64,000 bases of DNA from Pseudarthrobacter chlorophenolicus (GTDB taxonomy: Bacteria > Actinomycetota > Actinomycetes > Actinomycetales > Micrococcaceae): positions 62,001-126,000 of the forward strand of contig NZ_JZTW01000010.1 of NCBI RefSeq assembly GCF_000962805.1, given 5' to 3'. Below the pieces are notes generated by a model. That model searched no databases and had not been told where the DNA came from. It worked only from the letters and a program-made list of their open reading frames with translations. Positions 33,502 through 44,264 of this stretch are shown here, piece after piece. Numbering within the stretch: position 1 is the first letter of the stretch; the number at the start of each line of letters is the position of its first letter. Position numbers and translations under genes: made by a program.

Positions 33502-34374
33502 TTACTTAATTTCGTTCAGGTTAGGGTTGCGGTCGTACTCCACGCCCAGCAGCCCGGTGTTGCCGGCGGCCTTCAGCCCGTCCATGTGGGCCTGGAATTC
33601 AGATTCCGACACCACCTTGACGCGGAACAGCATTTCGGAGTGGTACTCGCCGCAGAGTTCGGCACACTTGCCGTCGTAGGTGCCCTCTTTAGTGGGGGTG
33701 AACCTGATGTAGTTGGTCTTTCCGGGGATCATGTCGCGCTTCTGCAGGAAGGCGGGAACCCAGAAGGAGTGGATGACGTCGCGGGCGTTGAGCTCGAGGT
33801 CAACCGACTTGTTTACCGGCAAGTACAGCGTGGGGAGCTGTTCCTTGTCGATGGTGTTGCCGGTCAGGTGCGCCTGGACACCGGCCTCGTGGAGGTCTTC
33901 CTGGATGACGTCGCCGGACTTGTAGTTGAAGTCCCAGGCCCACTGCTTGCCGCGGACGTCAACCACAACATCGGCCGGCTGGGAGCGGTCATCAATGGCC
34001 TGCTGGTCGCGGTCGGTGAAGTAGAAGAACACCAGGACCATGAAGATCGGGATGGTCAGGTAGAAGACCTCAAGCGGAAGGTTGAAACTGGTCTGCCGCG
34101 GGAACCCGACGGTCCCCTTGCGGCGGCGGTACGCCACCAGGCACCAGATGATGAGTCCCCAGGTAATGGTGCCCACCACCAGCGCGGCAATCCATGAGTT
34201 GACCCAGAGGTCCATGATGCGGTCGGTGTTGCTGGTGGTGCCGCGTTCAGTCGGCAGCCACCCCTTCTCTACCTCTGGCGAACATCCGGTCAAAACCAAC
34301 GCGCCGGCAATTGCCAAGCCAGTGATCGTTGTGATCGTTTTGCGTCGGCTGCCGGTTCGGTTCTGCGAACTCAC
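33502..34374 (-). CDS. ctaC: cytochrome c oxidase subunit II lipoprotein
   Basis: CuA-bearing subunit of the aa3 oxidase, 290 residues. The N-terminus has a lipoprotein signal (ALVLTGC, Cys about 31). Two transmembrane helices follow (about 60-85 and 105-125), then the cupredoxin domain with [12 protein letters not shown], which holds the CuA site (two Cys, His, Met, Glu). Heads ctaC-ctaD-ctaF. The [24 protein letters not shown] segment carries the conserved Trp used for electron entry. Confidence 0.95.
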   Translation of the reverse strand: MSSQNRTGSRRKTITTITGLAIAGALVLTGCSPEVEKGWLPTERGTTSNTDRIMDLWVNSWIAALVVGTITWGLIIWCLVAYRRRKGTVGFPRQTSFNLPLEVFYLTIPIFMVLVFFYFTDRDQQAIDDRSQPADVVVDVRGKQWAWDFNYKSGDVIQEDLHEAGVQAHLTGNTIDKEQLPTLYLPVNKSVDLELNARDVIHSFWVPAFLQKRDMIPGKTNYIRFTPTKEGTYDGKCAELCGEYHSEMLFRVKVVSESEFQAHMDGLKAAGNTGLLGVEYDRNPNLNEIK

Positions 34375-34494
34375 AGACGGCCCTTCCTACTTGTTGCTGT
34401 TGTCCGGGCAGCCATCGGCGGCCCCGGGCACACTAAAAGTTTTACTACTCGGTGTAGAGCTTACCGCTCCCCCGGACGTTTCGCCCACATGTCG

Positions 34495-34540
34495 GCGCCG
34501 CGCCTCCCAGCCAATTTGGTTGGCAGGAGACGCGGCGCAG
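34495..34540 (-). terminator. imperfect hairpin downstream of erpA
   Basis: An interrupted inverted repeat with arms around 34497-34514 and 34520-34536 and several mismatches. It lies between erpA and ctaC on the minus strand. No T run follows, so termination is uncertain. Confidence 0.4.
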
Positions 34541-34561
34541 GCATACGGCAAAATGACCGGC

Positions 34562-34948
34562 TTAGTGGAAGGAATCTCCACAGGCACAGGAGCCACCGGC
34601 ATTGGGGTTGTCGATGGTGAATCCCTGCTTGGAAATGGTGTCTTCGAAGTCGATGCTGGCGCCGCTGAGGTACGGAACGCTCATCTTGTCCACCACTACC
34701 TCGACACCGTCGTAATCGCGTACGGCATCGCCGTCGAGAATCCGCTCGTCGAAGTACAGCTGGTAGATCAGGCCGGAGCAGCCGCCGGGCTGCACGGCAA
34801 CCCGAAGGCGCAGGTCCGTGCGGCCTTCCTGTTCGAGAAGGCTGCGTACCTTGCCTGCGGCGACATCGGTCAGGTTGACCTCGTGGACCGGCAGTTCGCC
34901 GGATTCGCTGGTGGTTGCGGTGCTGTTCTCATTGGTTGCGGTGCTCAT
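34562..34948 (-). CDS. erpA: iron-sulfur cluster insertion protein (ErpA/HesB family)
   Basis: A-type Fe-S carrier of 128 residues. The conserved Cys in QPGGCSGLIYQLYF and the C-terminal pair in GGSCACGDSFH are all present. After an N-terminal Thr/Glu-rich stretch of about 20 residues, the fold begins at VNLTDVAAGKVRSLL. It delivers 2Fe-2S or 4Fe-4S clusters to target enzymes. Being just upstream of ctaC, and in a region with the Rieske protein and HemW, it may serve respiratory apoproteins. Cys-Ala-Cys is the usual actinobacterial C-terminus. Confidence 0.93.
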   Translation of the reverse strand: MSTATNENSTATTSESGELPVHEVNLTDVAAGKVRSLLEQEGRTDLRLRVAVQPGGCSGLIYQLYFDERILDGDAVRDYDGVEVVVDKMSVPYLSGASIDFEDTISKQGFTIDNPNAGGSCACGDSFH

Positions 34949-35140
34949 TGGCCTACCTTCTTGGGACGGGTCCTGGCGGCTCCGCTTCTGCGGCGCCTGC
35001 CCCTACGGATTGGGTATGGGCTATAGCTACATGCTACGTCGGACAGCCTTGTAGCTCTAACTCCTGACGTAACCATGAAAGGCCCCCGGTTGTTCCCTGG
35101 GCGGCTGGGCGGCAGGAGCCCTGCCCGCCTGTCAGCGAAA

Positions 35141-36595
35141 TCAACCGTGCTGCGCGTCCAGGCCCCTGCTGTTGAGCCCGGCAAGCATGAGCGCCTCAGC
35201 CAGGATTGCATGCCGGAAGTCGCCGAGGTGCAGTGACTCATTGGCACTGTGCGCCCTCGAGTCAGGGTCCTCAACGCCCGTGACAAGGATCTGCGCCTCC
35301 GGGTACAGCTCCAGCAGGTCTGCAATGAAGGGTATGGAACCGCCTATCCCGGTCTCGACCGCCGGTACGCCCCAGGCCTCACCCAGAGCCCACATTGCCA
35401 GGCGGGCCGCAGGTGATGCGGTGTCAGTCTGGAACGGGTTGCCGCTCTCCCCCGGCGTGAAGATGACCTTCGCGCCGAACGGTGCGTTGGCCTCCACATG
35501 GCGGCCCACAGCCTCCATGGCCGCGGCGGGATCCTGGCCCGGCGCCAGGCGCAGGCTGAACTTGGCACGGGCACGCGGCAGCAGCGTATTCGAGGCGACG
35601 TCCACGGAAGGGGCGTCAAAGCCGATGATGGACAGGGCAGGCTTGGTCCACAGGCGGGAGGCAATGCTGCCCGTGCCGGCGAGCCGGACGCCGTCGAGCA
35701 CTGAAGCGTCGGTGCGGTAGTCGGCTTCCGGGAGGTCCACAGCAGCATTGTCCGTGGCGACGAGGCCGTCGATCGCAACGTTGCCGTCGTCGTCATGGAG
35801 TGTGGCGATCAGCCGCGAAAGAAGCGTTGGGGCATCCAAAACCGGGCCGCCGTACATACCGGAGTGGACGGCGTGGTCGAGGACCTGCACTTCAATGGTG
35901 CCGTCGACGAGGCCACGCAGGCTGGTGGTCAGGGCAGGGACACCCACTTTCCAGTTGCTGGAATCGGCAACGACAATCACGTCGGCCCGCAGCAGTTCAC
36001 GGTTGGCCTCCAGGAAAGGCCTGAACGTGGGCGATCCGGCTTCCTCTTCGCCTTCAAAGAAGAACGTCACGCCCAGTCCCAGGTCGCCGACCACCTCCGA
36101 GACGGCGGCGTAGGCGGCAATGTGGGCCATGATGCCAGCCTTGTCGTCAGCGGCGCCCCTGCCATAAAGCCGGCCGTCCTTTTCCACTGCGGTGAACGGT
36201 TGTGTTTCCCACAGGGCCTCGTCGCCGGGAGGCTGGACATCATGGTGGGCGTACAGCAGGATGGTCGGCTTGCCGGGCGCCGCGGGGCGGCGGGCGACGA
36301 CGGCGGGACCGCCGGGAGTGCCGTCCGGCTTGGGGCAGGTGAGGGTCTGAACTTCGTCCAGTCCGGCGTCGCGAAGCAGTTCCGCCACCGCTTCGGCACT
36401 GCGTTCCAGCGGTGCCCGGTCAAAGCTGGGCCAAGCAATCCCGGGAATTGCCACAAGGTCCTTGAGGCGGCGCAGGGTTTGGTCGAAGGAACGGTCGACG
36501 GCGGCCCGGAGTTGGTCCGTCTGGCCGGTTGTCTCAGGGCCCGGGGATGAGGGGCCGTGCGGATCGTTCGGGGTTGCCATTGGCGAGGGAGTCAT
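35141..36595 (-). CDS. M20 family dipeptidase/metallopeptidase
   Basis: Zinc peptidase of 484 residues from ATG 36595; longer upstream reads were rejected because they lack conserved text. Metal motifs: ILLYAHHDVQPPGD, GRGAADDKAGIMAH, FFFEGEEEAGSP (catalytic Glu-Glu) and VADSSN, plus a C-terminal IGGSIPFIADL and SRAHSANESLHLGDF with the last His. The dimerisation domain is in the middle. The family hydrolyses dipeptides and related amides. It is divergent from the DUF3043 gene with 89 bases between starts. Confidence 0.92.
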   Translation of the reverse strand: MTPSPMATPNDPHGPSSPGPETTGQTDQLRAAVDRSFDQTLRRLKDLVAIPGIAWPSFDRAPLERSAEAVAELLRDAGLDEVQTLTCPKPDGTPGGPAVVARRPAAPGKPTILLYAHHDVQPPGDEALWETQPFTAVEKDGRLYGRGAADDKAGIMAHIAAYAAVSEVVGDLGLGVTFFFEGEEEAGSPTFRPFLEANRELLRADVIVVADSSNWKVGVPALTTSLRGLVDGTIEVQVLDHAVHSGMYGGPVLDAPTLLSRLIATLHDDDGNVAIDGLVATDNAAVDLPEADYRTDASVLDGVRLAGTGSIASRLWTKPALSIIGFDAPSVDVASNTLLPRARAKFSLRLAPGQDPAAAMEAVGRHVEANAPFGAKVIFTPGESGNPFQTDTASPAARLAMWALGEAWGVPAVETGIGGSIPFIADLLELYPEAQILVTGVEDPDSRAHSANESLHLGDFRHAILAEALMLAGLNSRGLDAQHG

Positions 36596-36684
36596 GGCCA
36601 AAACATTACTCCCGTCACATCTGTTGCTTCGGCAACAGCCGCAGCCAAGGAGTCCCGGGACCTCCCGCAAGGTATTCTGTTCAG

Positions 36685-37287
36685 GTGTTCGGACGTAAAA
36701 AAGAAGCGCCCTCGGCGCAGGAGACAGTAGACCAGCAGGCTGCAGAAGCAGCGGCGCGCCAGGCGGGTGTCGTCGGCAAGGGTGCCCCCACTCCAACACG
36801 GAGGGCCCAGGAAGCCGCCCGCAAGCGTCCGCTGGTGCCGGAGGACCGTAAGGCCTCCAAGGCCGCCGAGCGCCAGGTAATCCAGGACCAGCGGCAGAAA
36901 ATGCGCCAGGCCCTTGACACTGGGGACGAAAAGTTCCTGCCCCTGCGGGACAAGGGGCCGCAGAAGCGGTTTGCCCGCGACTTCGTGGACGCCCGCTTCA
37001 GCCTGGGCGAGTTCCTCATGTTCGGCGCACTTGTTTTCGTTCTGGTGTCCCTGGTGGTGCCTGCATCCAGCGATTACATGATTTACGTCCTGGGCGGTTT
37101 CTGGGTCATGTTCCTGGCCGTGTTCGTGGACGTGTTCCTGCTGTCCCGCAAACTGCGCAAGCGGCTGGCGGAGAAGTTCGGCGAGGTTGAGCGCGGCACC
37201 GTTTGGTACGGCTCCATGCGCTCCCTCCAGTTCCGCAAGCTGCGGCTGCCCAAGCCCCAGGTCAGCCGCGGCCAGTTCCCTTCCTGA
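36685..37287 (+). CDS. DUF3043 domain membrane protein
   Basis: A 200-residue actinobacterial protein of the DUF3043 family. The N-terminal half is highly charged and low in complexity (Ala/Arg/Lys/Gln, residues 5-95), with repeated KGAPTPTRR / ARKRPLVPEDRKASKAAERQ text. Two membrane helices follow (about 112-152) with LFGALVFVLVSLVVP-like sequence, then a basic tail. GTG at 36685 was chosen because TATTCT (36673-36678) ends six bases before it, suggesting a leaderless transcript; no Shine-Dalgarno is seen. Function unknown. Confidence 0.86.
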   Translation: MFGRKKEAPSAQETVDQQAAEAAARQAGVVGKGAPTPTRRAQEAARKRPLVPEDRKASKAAERQVIQDQRQKMRQALDTGDEKFLPLRDKGPQKRFARDFVDARFSLGEFLMFGALVFVLVSLVVPASSDYMIYVLGGFWVMFLAVFVDVFLLSRKLRKRLAEKFGEVERGTVWYGSMRSLQFRKLRLPKPQVSRGQFPS

Positions 37288-37307
37288 GTCAGAGGTTCAC
37301 TAAACGG

Positions 37308-37345
37308 CAGTCCCCGGCAGCTGAGCTGCCGGGGACTGTTGTTTA
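37308..37345. terminator. bidirectional terminator between DUF3043 gene and pyrD
   Basis: A perfect palindrome (37308-37322 with 37324-37338) of GC-rich sequence, followed by TTGTTT on the plus strand. It sits between convergent stops. Confidence 0.85.
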
Positions 37346-37367
37346 ACGGGTCAGGACCTGGTGCCCC

Positions 37368-38438
37368 TCAGGAGCGCCGGCTGCGGGCCAGCTGCCGGTT
37401 GATCCGGGCCGCCCAAAAGGGGCCTTCGTACAGGAACGCCGTGTATCCCTGGACCAGGGTTGCCCCGGCGTCGAGCCGGTCCTGCACGTCCTGGGCCGTT
37501 TCCACGCCACCGACGGCGATGAGGGTCAAAGCGTCCCCGGTTGCCTGCTTGAGCCTGCGGAGCACCTCCAGCGAACGCTGCTTCAGCGGCGCGCCGGAAA
37601 GCCCGCCCGCACCGCACTGTTCGACTGTTTCGGCAGGGGAAGCCAGACCCGTCCTGGCGATGGTGGTGTTGGTGGCGATAATGCCGTCCAGCTTCAGGTC
37701 CAGGGCCAGCCGGGCAACGTCGTCGATATCTTCGTCGCTGAGGTCGGGAGCGATCTTCACCAGCAGCGGCACGTGCCTGCCCGCTGCACGGTCGGCTTCC
37801 TCGCCCACCGCAGTAAGAAGGGGACGCAGCGTTTCAACGTCCTGCAGCAGCCGCAGTCCCGGCGTGTTGGGGGAACTGACATTGACCACAAGGTAGTCGG
37901 CGGCAGGTGCAAGGGTGCGTGCGCTGATGCGGTAGTCATCCACAGCATCGGCAAGTTCAACAACTTTGGTCTTGCCAATGTTGACACCGATCACCGGCCG
38001 CACCGCGGGGTACGTCCGCTGCAGGGCAGCCCGGGCCGACTTGAGGCGGGGAGCCACGGCTGCGGCGCCGTCGTTGTTGAAACCCATCCTGTTGATGACC
38101 GCGCGGTCCTGGATCAGGCGGAACAGCCGCGGCTGCTCGTTGCCCGGCTGCGCCTGGCCGGTGATGGTGCCCACTTCAACGTGGCCGAAGCCAAGCTCGG
38201 TGAGGGCCTCGATGCCATGCCCCTCTTTGTCAAACCCCGCTGCCAGCCCGAAGGGTGAGGGGAAAGTAATGCCGAACGCGGTGGTCTGCAGGGATGGCGC
38301 CGGCGCGGTCAGCTTGCGGAGCACCCTCCCCGCCCCTGTTGCGTGCGCCAGCCGGATTCCCTTAAATCCGAGGGTATGGGCGCGCTCGGCGTCCATCCAG
38401 GAAAAAGCCAGCTTGAAGAATGTGGGGTAAACGCGCAT
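37368..38438 (-). CDS. pyrD: dihydroorotate dehydrogenase (quinone), class 2
   Basis: Membrane-associated flavoenzyme of de novo pyrimidine synthesis, 356 residues from ATG 38438. The N-terminal helical extension (MRVYPTFFKLAFSWMDAERAH) marks class 2 and docks to the membrane for quinone reduction. The FMN barrel shows GLAAGFDKEGHGIEAL, NRMGFNNDG, VNVSSPNTPGLR (with the catalytic Ser), VKIAPDLSD and GAGGLSGAPLK. Electrons pass to menaquinone, linking the step to the respiratory genes at 25-34 kb. It is convergent with the DUF3043 gene. Confidence 0.96.
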   Translation of the reverse strand: MRVYPTFFKLAFSWMDAERAHTLGFKGIRLAHATGAGRVLRKLTAPAPSLQTTAFGITFPSPFGLAAGFDKEGHGIEALTELGFGHVEVGTITGQAQPGNEQPRLFRLIQDRAVINRMGFNNDGAAAVAPRLKSARAALQRTYPAVRPVIGVNIGKTKVVELADAVDDYRISARTLAPAADYLVVNVSSPNTPGLRLLQDVETLRPLLTAVGEEADRAAGRHVPLLVKIAPDLSDEDIDDVARLALDLKLDGIIATNTTIARTGLASPAETVEQCGAGGLSGAPLKQRSLEVLRRLKQATGDALTLIAVGGVETAQDVQDRLDAGATLVQGYTAFLYEGPFWAARINRQLARSRRS

Positions 38439-38543
38439 GCAACCAGTTTTCCGCCTCGCGGCACTTTGACCAAAACGGAGACGTGCCAAACCGGCGTCGA
38501 TTGGCGGATCGGGTCCCTCCGGTTGCCGGATTAGCATGGGTCC

Positions 38544-39542
38544 ATGGCATGGGAAGAGGACATCCTGGGCGTGGAGTTTCAGTCGCTCGCGTTCAGGGCC
38601 ATGGGGGCTGACGGCGTGGAACGGACTGCCACCCTGGTGCGGTTCAGGCCGGAGCCTGACGGCGGTGCCGCGCCGCGGCGACAGCGGCCTGCGGTCCTCT
38701 TCCTGCACGGCTGGAGTGACTACTTCTTTAACGTGGACCTGGCCCGGTTCTGGAACGCGGCAGGCTACGACTTCTACGCCCTGGACATGCACAACCACGG
38801 CAGGAGCCTGCGCCCGGATGCTCCGGGTGGATATGTGGCGAATCTGGCCGACTACGACGCCGAGATTGAGGCGGCCTGCGTCCTTATTGGGGCCGGGGAC
38901 CCGCCCCAGCCCATTACCCTCATGGGACATTCGACCGGGGGGCTCGTAGCGGCGCTGTGGGCGGCACGGAATCCGGGTTTCGTGGCGCGGCTGGTGCTCA
39001 ACAGCCCCTGGCTGGAAATGCACGGCAGCTCGCTGGTCCGCCGCGCCGCGTCAGGCCTCATGGCGCCCATGGCGAGGCTCAGGCCCGAGGCCGTCCTGCG
39101 GCTGCCCGAACGGGGATTCTATTGGCGGACCATCAGCAGCGCGGCCGAGGGAGAATGGACCCTCGACGACCGGTACCGGCCCCCGATGGCATTCCCCGTT
39201 CGGGCAGGCTGGATAAGCGCGGTCTTGGCCGGCCACGCCCAGGTTGCCCGTGGCCTGGATATTCCAGTGCCGGTCCTTGTGCTCTTGTCTTCCGGGAGTG
39301 CTACGGGCCTTCTGTGGTCCGAGGACATGCGCCGCAGGGACGCGGTGCTCGATGTGAACATCATCGGTGCCAGGGCCCTGGCTTTGGGCCGGAGCGTCAC
39401 GGTGGAGCGGATCGAAGGAGCCCTCCATGACGTCTTCCTCTCCCCCGCGGATGTCCGTACCGACGCATACGCGCGCCTGGCCCGATGGCTGAACGCCTAT
39501 GGCGCAGGCGAACCACCCAAACCCGAGGGGCCCCCAGCATGA
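38544..39542 (+). CDS. alpha/beta hydrolase, tandem copy 1
   Basis: Serine hydrolase of 332 residues. The oxyanion HGWSDYF segment is at about 52-58, the nucleophile elbow is GHSTGG (Ser in LMGHSTGGLVAALWAARNPG), and the His is in GALHDVFLS near the end. The ALDMHNHGRSLRP segment follows strand beta-5. It is about 40% identical by eye to the next gene, with collinear motifs throughout. Its stop overlaps the next start by ATGA, so the two are co-translated. Monoglyceride-lipase-like by motif style; the substrate is unknown. Confidence 0.85.
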   Translation: MAWEEDILGVEFQSLAFRAMGADGVERTATLVRFRPEPDGGAAPRRQRPAVLFLHGWSDYFFNVDLARFWNAAGYDFYALDMHNHGRSLRPDAPGGYVANLADYDAEIEAACVLIGAGDPPQPITLMGHSTGGLVAALWAARNPGFVARLVLNSPWLEMHGSSLVRRAASGLMAPMARLRPEAVLRLPERGFYWRTISSAAEGEWTLDDRYRPPMAFPVRAGWISAVLAGHAQVARGLDIPVPVLVLLSSGSATGLLWSEDMRRRDAVLDVNIIGARALALGRSVTVERIEGALHDVFLSPADVRTDAYARLARWLNAYGAGEPPKPEGPPA

Positions 39543-40564
39543 CAGGGACAGCTCCCGGCAGCAGCAACGCCGCGGACCGCTGGCTGCCTGACATCCTGGG
39601 GCATGGGTTCGAAAAGCGTGCGTTGCCGCTGGCCCCGGATGACGAAGGTGCCGTGGAGGCAACGCTGGTCCGCTGCGTCCTGCCAGTATCGCCGGGTATG
39701 CGTGATGCCGGTGAACCACCGCAAGCGGTCCTCTACGTCCACGGCTGGGCTGACTACTTCCTGCAGACGGAGCTTGCCGAGTACCTTGCCGGGAGCGGCT
39801 TTGCGTTCTATGCAATAGACCTGCGGAAGTTCGGCCGCAGCCTCAGGCCTTGGCAGACCCCGGGCTACACGGACAACCTGGACGTCTACGACGAGGACCT
39901 CTCCGCCGCGATCCGGGCAATCCAGGACGACGTGGCGCAAACCCACCGCGCAGAAGCCGCACCCGCGGTGCACCTTCTGGCCCACTCGTTGGGCGGACTG
40001 GTGGCAGCCCTCTGGGCGGACCGGAATCCCGGACTGGTCAGGACGCTGGTCCTTAACTCTCCCTGGTTGGAACTCCAGGGCAGCAGCATTATCCGAACCA
40101 TCGCCATGCACCTGGTCGACCCGCTTTCCAGGGCAGACCCGCGGCGGCCACTCTGGCTTCCGGAAATGCCCGGTTACTGGCAAAGCGTGAGTTCCGAGTC
40201 CCATGGCGAGTGGCACCTTGATCCGGTGTGGCGGCCGAGGGCCTCGTTCCCCATCCGCGCAGGCTGGGCAAAAGCGGTACTGGCCGGCCACGCAGCGGTG
40301 GAACGCCGGCTGCACATCCAGGCCCCGGTGCTGGTGATGCTCTCGGAACACACGCGCATCCAGATCGAGTGGTCTGCGGACCTGATGGAAGCTGACGCTG
40401 TGATCAATGTGGAGGAGACGGCGGGACGCTCCCTGCGGCTCGGACGGAGGGTCAGCGTCTTCCGCTACCCCGGCGCCCTCCACGACATCTTCCTGTCCCG
40501 TCCGGGCGTCAGAGCGGAAGCCTACCGGGACCTGGCTGCCTGGCTGATGGCCGTCCCTGTTTAG
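39539..40564 (+). CDS. alpha/beta hydrolase, tandem copy 2
   Basis: A 341-residue paralogue of the preceding hydrolase. It keeps HGWADYF, AIDLRKFGRSLRP, RNPGLVRTLVLNSPWLELQGSS, SHGEWHLDP and the catalytic-His region GALHDIFLSRPGV. Its nucleophile elbow reads AHSLGG, in which the first Gly of GxSxG is Ala; the Ser remains. The start ATG overlaps copy 1. It may be catalytically different or form a heterodimer with copy 1. The duplication is old, since the sequences have diverged well below 50% identity. Confidence 0.85.
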   Translation: MTGTAPGSSNAADRWLPDILGHGFEKRALPLAPDDEGAVEATLVRCVLPVSPGMRDAGEPPQAVLYVHGWADYFLQTELAEYLAGSGFAFYAIDLRKFGRSLRPWQTPGYTDNLDVYDEDLSAAIRAIQDDVAQTHRAEAAPAVHLLAHSLGGLVAALWADRNPGLVRTLVLNSPWLELQGSSIIRTIAMHLVDPLSRADPRRPLWLPEMPGYWQSVSSESHGEWHLDPVWRPRASFPIRAGWAKAVLAGHAAVERRLHIQAPVLVMLSEHTRIQIEWSADLMEADAVINVEETAGRSLRLGRRVSVFRYPGALHDIFLSRPGVRAEAYRDLAAWLMAVPV

Positions 40565-40606
40565 GCCCTGTCCCAGCCAGTGCCGCGCAGCCCCCGTGTT
40601 GGCGGC

Positions 40607-41434
40607 TTAGGCGCCGGGCTGCGCCGCCGCGTCCACTGCGCCGCCGTAGCGCCGGTCACGCTGCGCGTATTCCTCTACCGCGGCCCACAGCGTCCGCCTG
40701 TCCACGTCCGGCCACAGCGTGTCCATGAACACAAACTCGGCATACGCCGATTGCCAGAGCAGGAAGTTGGACAACCGTTGTTCCCCTGAGCTGCGAAGGA
40801 AAAGGTCCACGTCAGGAAGGTCCGGTTCATCGAGGTACTTCTGGATGGTGCGCTCCGTGATGGCACCGGGCTTCAGCCTTCCTGCAGCGACCTCTGCAGC
40901 TATGGCAGATACAGCATCGGTGATTTCCGCCCGTCCACCGTAATTAACACACATGGTCAATGTGCAGGTGCTGTTCCCAGCGGTGTAGGCCTCCGCTTCC
41001 TCCAGCTCCCGGATTACCGAGCCCCAGAGCTTGGGCCGCCGGCCGGACCAGCGCACCCGGACGCCCCATTCGTCCAGCTGGTTCCGCTGACGACGTAGCA
41101 CGTCCTTGTTAAATCCCATGAGGAAGCGGACCTCTTCCGGGGACCTGCGCCAGTTTTCCGTGGAGAACGCGTAGACGCTGACGTATTCGATGCCGAGTTG
41201 GATGGCTCCGGCCATGACATCGAGCAGTGCGGGTTCGCCCGCCTTGTGTCCTTCAATCCGGGGAAGTCCCCGCTGGTTCGCCCAGCGGCCGTTGCCGTCC
41301 ATGACTATGGCCACGTGGCGGGGAATGAATTCAGCCGGGATGGACGGCGGAACTGCCCCCGAGGGGTGCGGGTACGGTGCCACCACCGGTTCGGTGCGCC
41401 GGCGCGCGGGGTTCGTCTTTTTTCCCAGGGCCAC
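40607..41434 (-). CDS. uppS: cis-prenyltransferase (isoprenyl diphosphate synthase)
   Basis: Undecaprenyl/decaprenyl-type diphosphate synthase of 275 residues, making the lipid carrier for peptidoglycan and arabinogalactan-like polymers. The first motif [17 protein letters not shown] holds the catalytic Asp, followed by [20 protein letters not shown] and the closing [24 protein letters not shown]. It begins 3 bases after the recO stop on the same strand, so recO and uppS form one unit, the same pair as in mycobacteria. N-terminal 30 residues are a basic Pro-rich extension. Confidence 0.95.
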   Translation of the reverse strand: MALGKKTNPARRRTEPVVAPYPHPSGAVPPSIPAEFIPRHVAIVMDGNGRWANQRGLPRIEGHKAGEPALLDVMAGAIQLGIEYVSVYAFSTENWRRSPEEVRFLMGFNKDVLRRQRNQLDEWGVRVRWSGRRPKLWGSVIRELEEAEAYTAGNSTCTLTMCVNYGGRAEITDAVSAIAAEVAAGRLKPGAITERTIQKYLDEPDLPDVDLFLRSSGEQRLSNFLLWQSAYAEFVFMDTLWPDVDRRTLWAAVEEYAQRDRRYGGAVDAAAQPGA

Positions 41435-41436
41435 TG

Positions 41437-42189
41437 TCAGCTACGCTCCACATGTTTGAGGGATTTCAGCACCCGTTCGAGGTGCCATTGCAGGTATGCG
41501 GCCACGAGGCCGGCGGCTTCCTTGCGGTGCAGCGGCAAGGACGCGTCAGCCGTTGGCCAGTCTCCGGTGAGCAGGGCCGCCAGAAGAAGGACAGTTTCGG
41601 CAGCCGGAGCGGGCGAGCCCGGAGGCCTGCAGTCCGGGCACACCATGCCGCCCAAGGCCGTAGCGAATGCTGTGTGCGGGCCAGGCATTCCGCACCGGGC
41701 GCAATCGGTGAAGCTGGGCGCCCAGCCTCCGGTGGCCAGTGCCCGCAGGAGGTAGGAGTCGAGGATCAGGCCGGCGGCATGCTCGTCCCGGCTCAGGGCA
41801 GCCAGTGCCCCCACGAGGAGGTTGTATTGGGCGGTGGCCGCCTCACCGTCCACGTCGGTGAGCTTCTCGGCTGTTTCGGTCATGGCAGCGGCGACGGTGT
41901 AGCGGCCGTAGTCGGCGGCGATGCTGCCGCCGTAGGCACCCTTGGCCACAGCCTGGGTGACGATGTCCAGGCTCCGGCCTGAGATCAGCTGGAGGTCAAC
42001 AACCATGAACGGCTCGAGCCGCGCTCCAAAACGGCTGCTGGTGCGGCGTACTCCTTTGGCGACTGCCCGAACCTGCCCGTGTCGCTTCGTGAGGAGCGTG
42101 ATGATCCTGTCGGCTTCGCCCAGCTTGTGGGTACGCAGAACCACGGCGTCGTCGCGGTAAGCCCGGGAGGCGAAGGATTGTTGAGCCAC
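41437..42189 (-). CDS. recO: DNA repair protein RecO
   Basis: Recombination mediator of 250 residues that helps RecA load on SSB-coated DNA. The N-terminal OB fold has [27 protein letters not shown] and then [16 protein letters not shown]. The zinc site in the C-terminal domain is CARCGMPG followed by [10 protein letters not shown], giving four Cys. The family needs no other motif. It is immediately upstream of uppS. Its start is 85 bases from the leuA end. Confidence 0.94.
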   Translation of the reverse strand: MAQQSFASRAYRDDAVVLRTHKLGEADRIITLLTKRHGQVRAVAKGVRRTSSRFGARLEPFMVVDLQLISGRSLDIVTQAVAKGAYGGSIAADYGRYTVAAAMTETAEKLTDVDGEAATAQYNLLVGALAALSRDEHAAGLILDSYLLRALATGGWAPSFTDCARCGMPGPHTAFATALGGMVCPDCRPPGSPAPAAETVLLLAALLTGDWPTADASLPLHRKEAAGLVAAYLQWHLERVLKSLKHVERS

Positions 42190-42274
42190 GCTCTATCTTC
42201 CCATCCCCGCGGAGCACCGCGGTCCCTGCGCCGCCGCGCGGACCCGAAAAGGGGCCAACGCGGCGGCCTGCAGG

Positions 42275-44161
<1,887 letters not shown>

Positions 44162-44264
44162 ACACGGGTGCGTAAGATGAAAGGGCACTACCGTCCGTAA
44201 AGTCCATCATGCAGACGCACCGGGTATTTGTGCCGGCAGCGGCGTCGCAGCAAAAGGAGTTTCA

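Noticed and set aside
35141-36799. Longer N-terminus for the M20 peptidase
   Set aside because: The extra residues have no family match and would run across the divergent DUF3043 start; ATG 36595 gives the normal length.
37368-39023. pyrD extended to 551 codons
   Set aside because: The class 2 N-terminal helix starts at MRVYPTFFKL (38438). Upstream text is antisense to the hydrolase gene.
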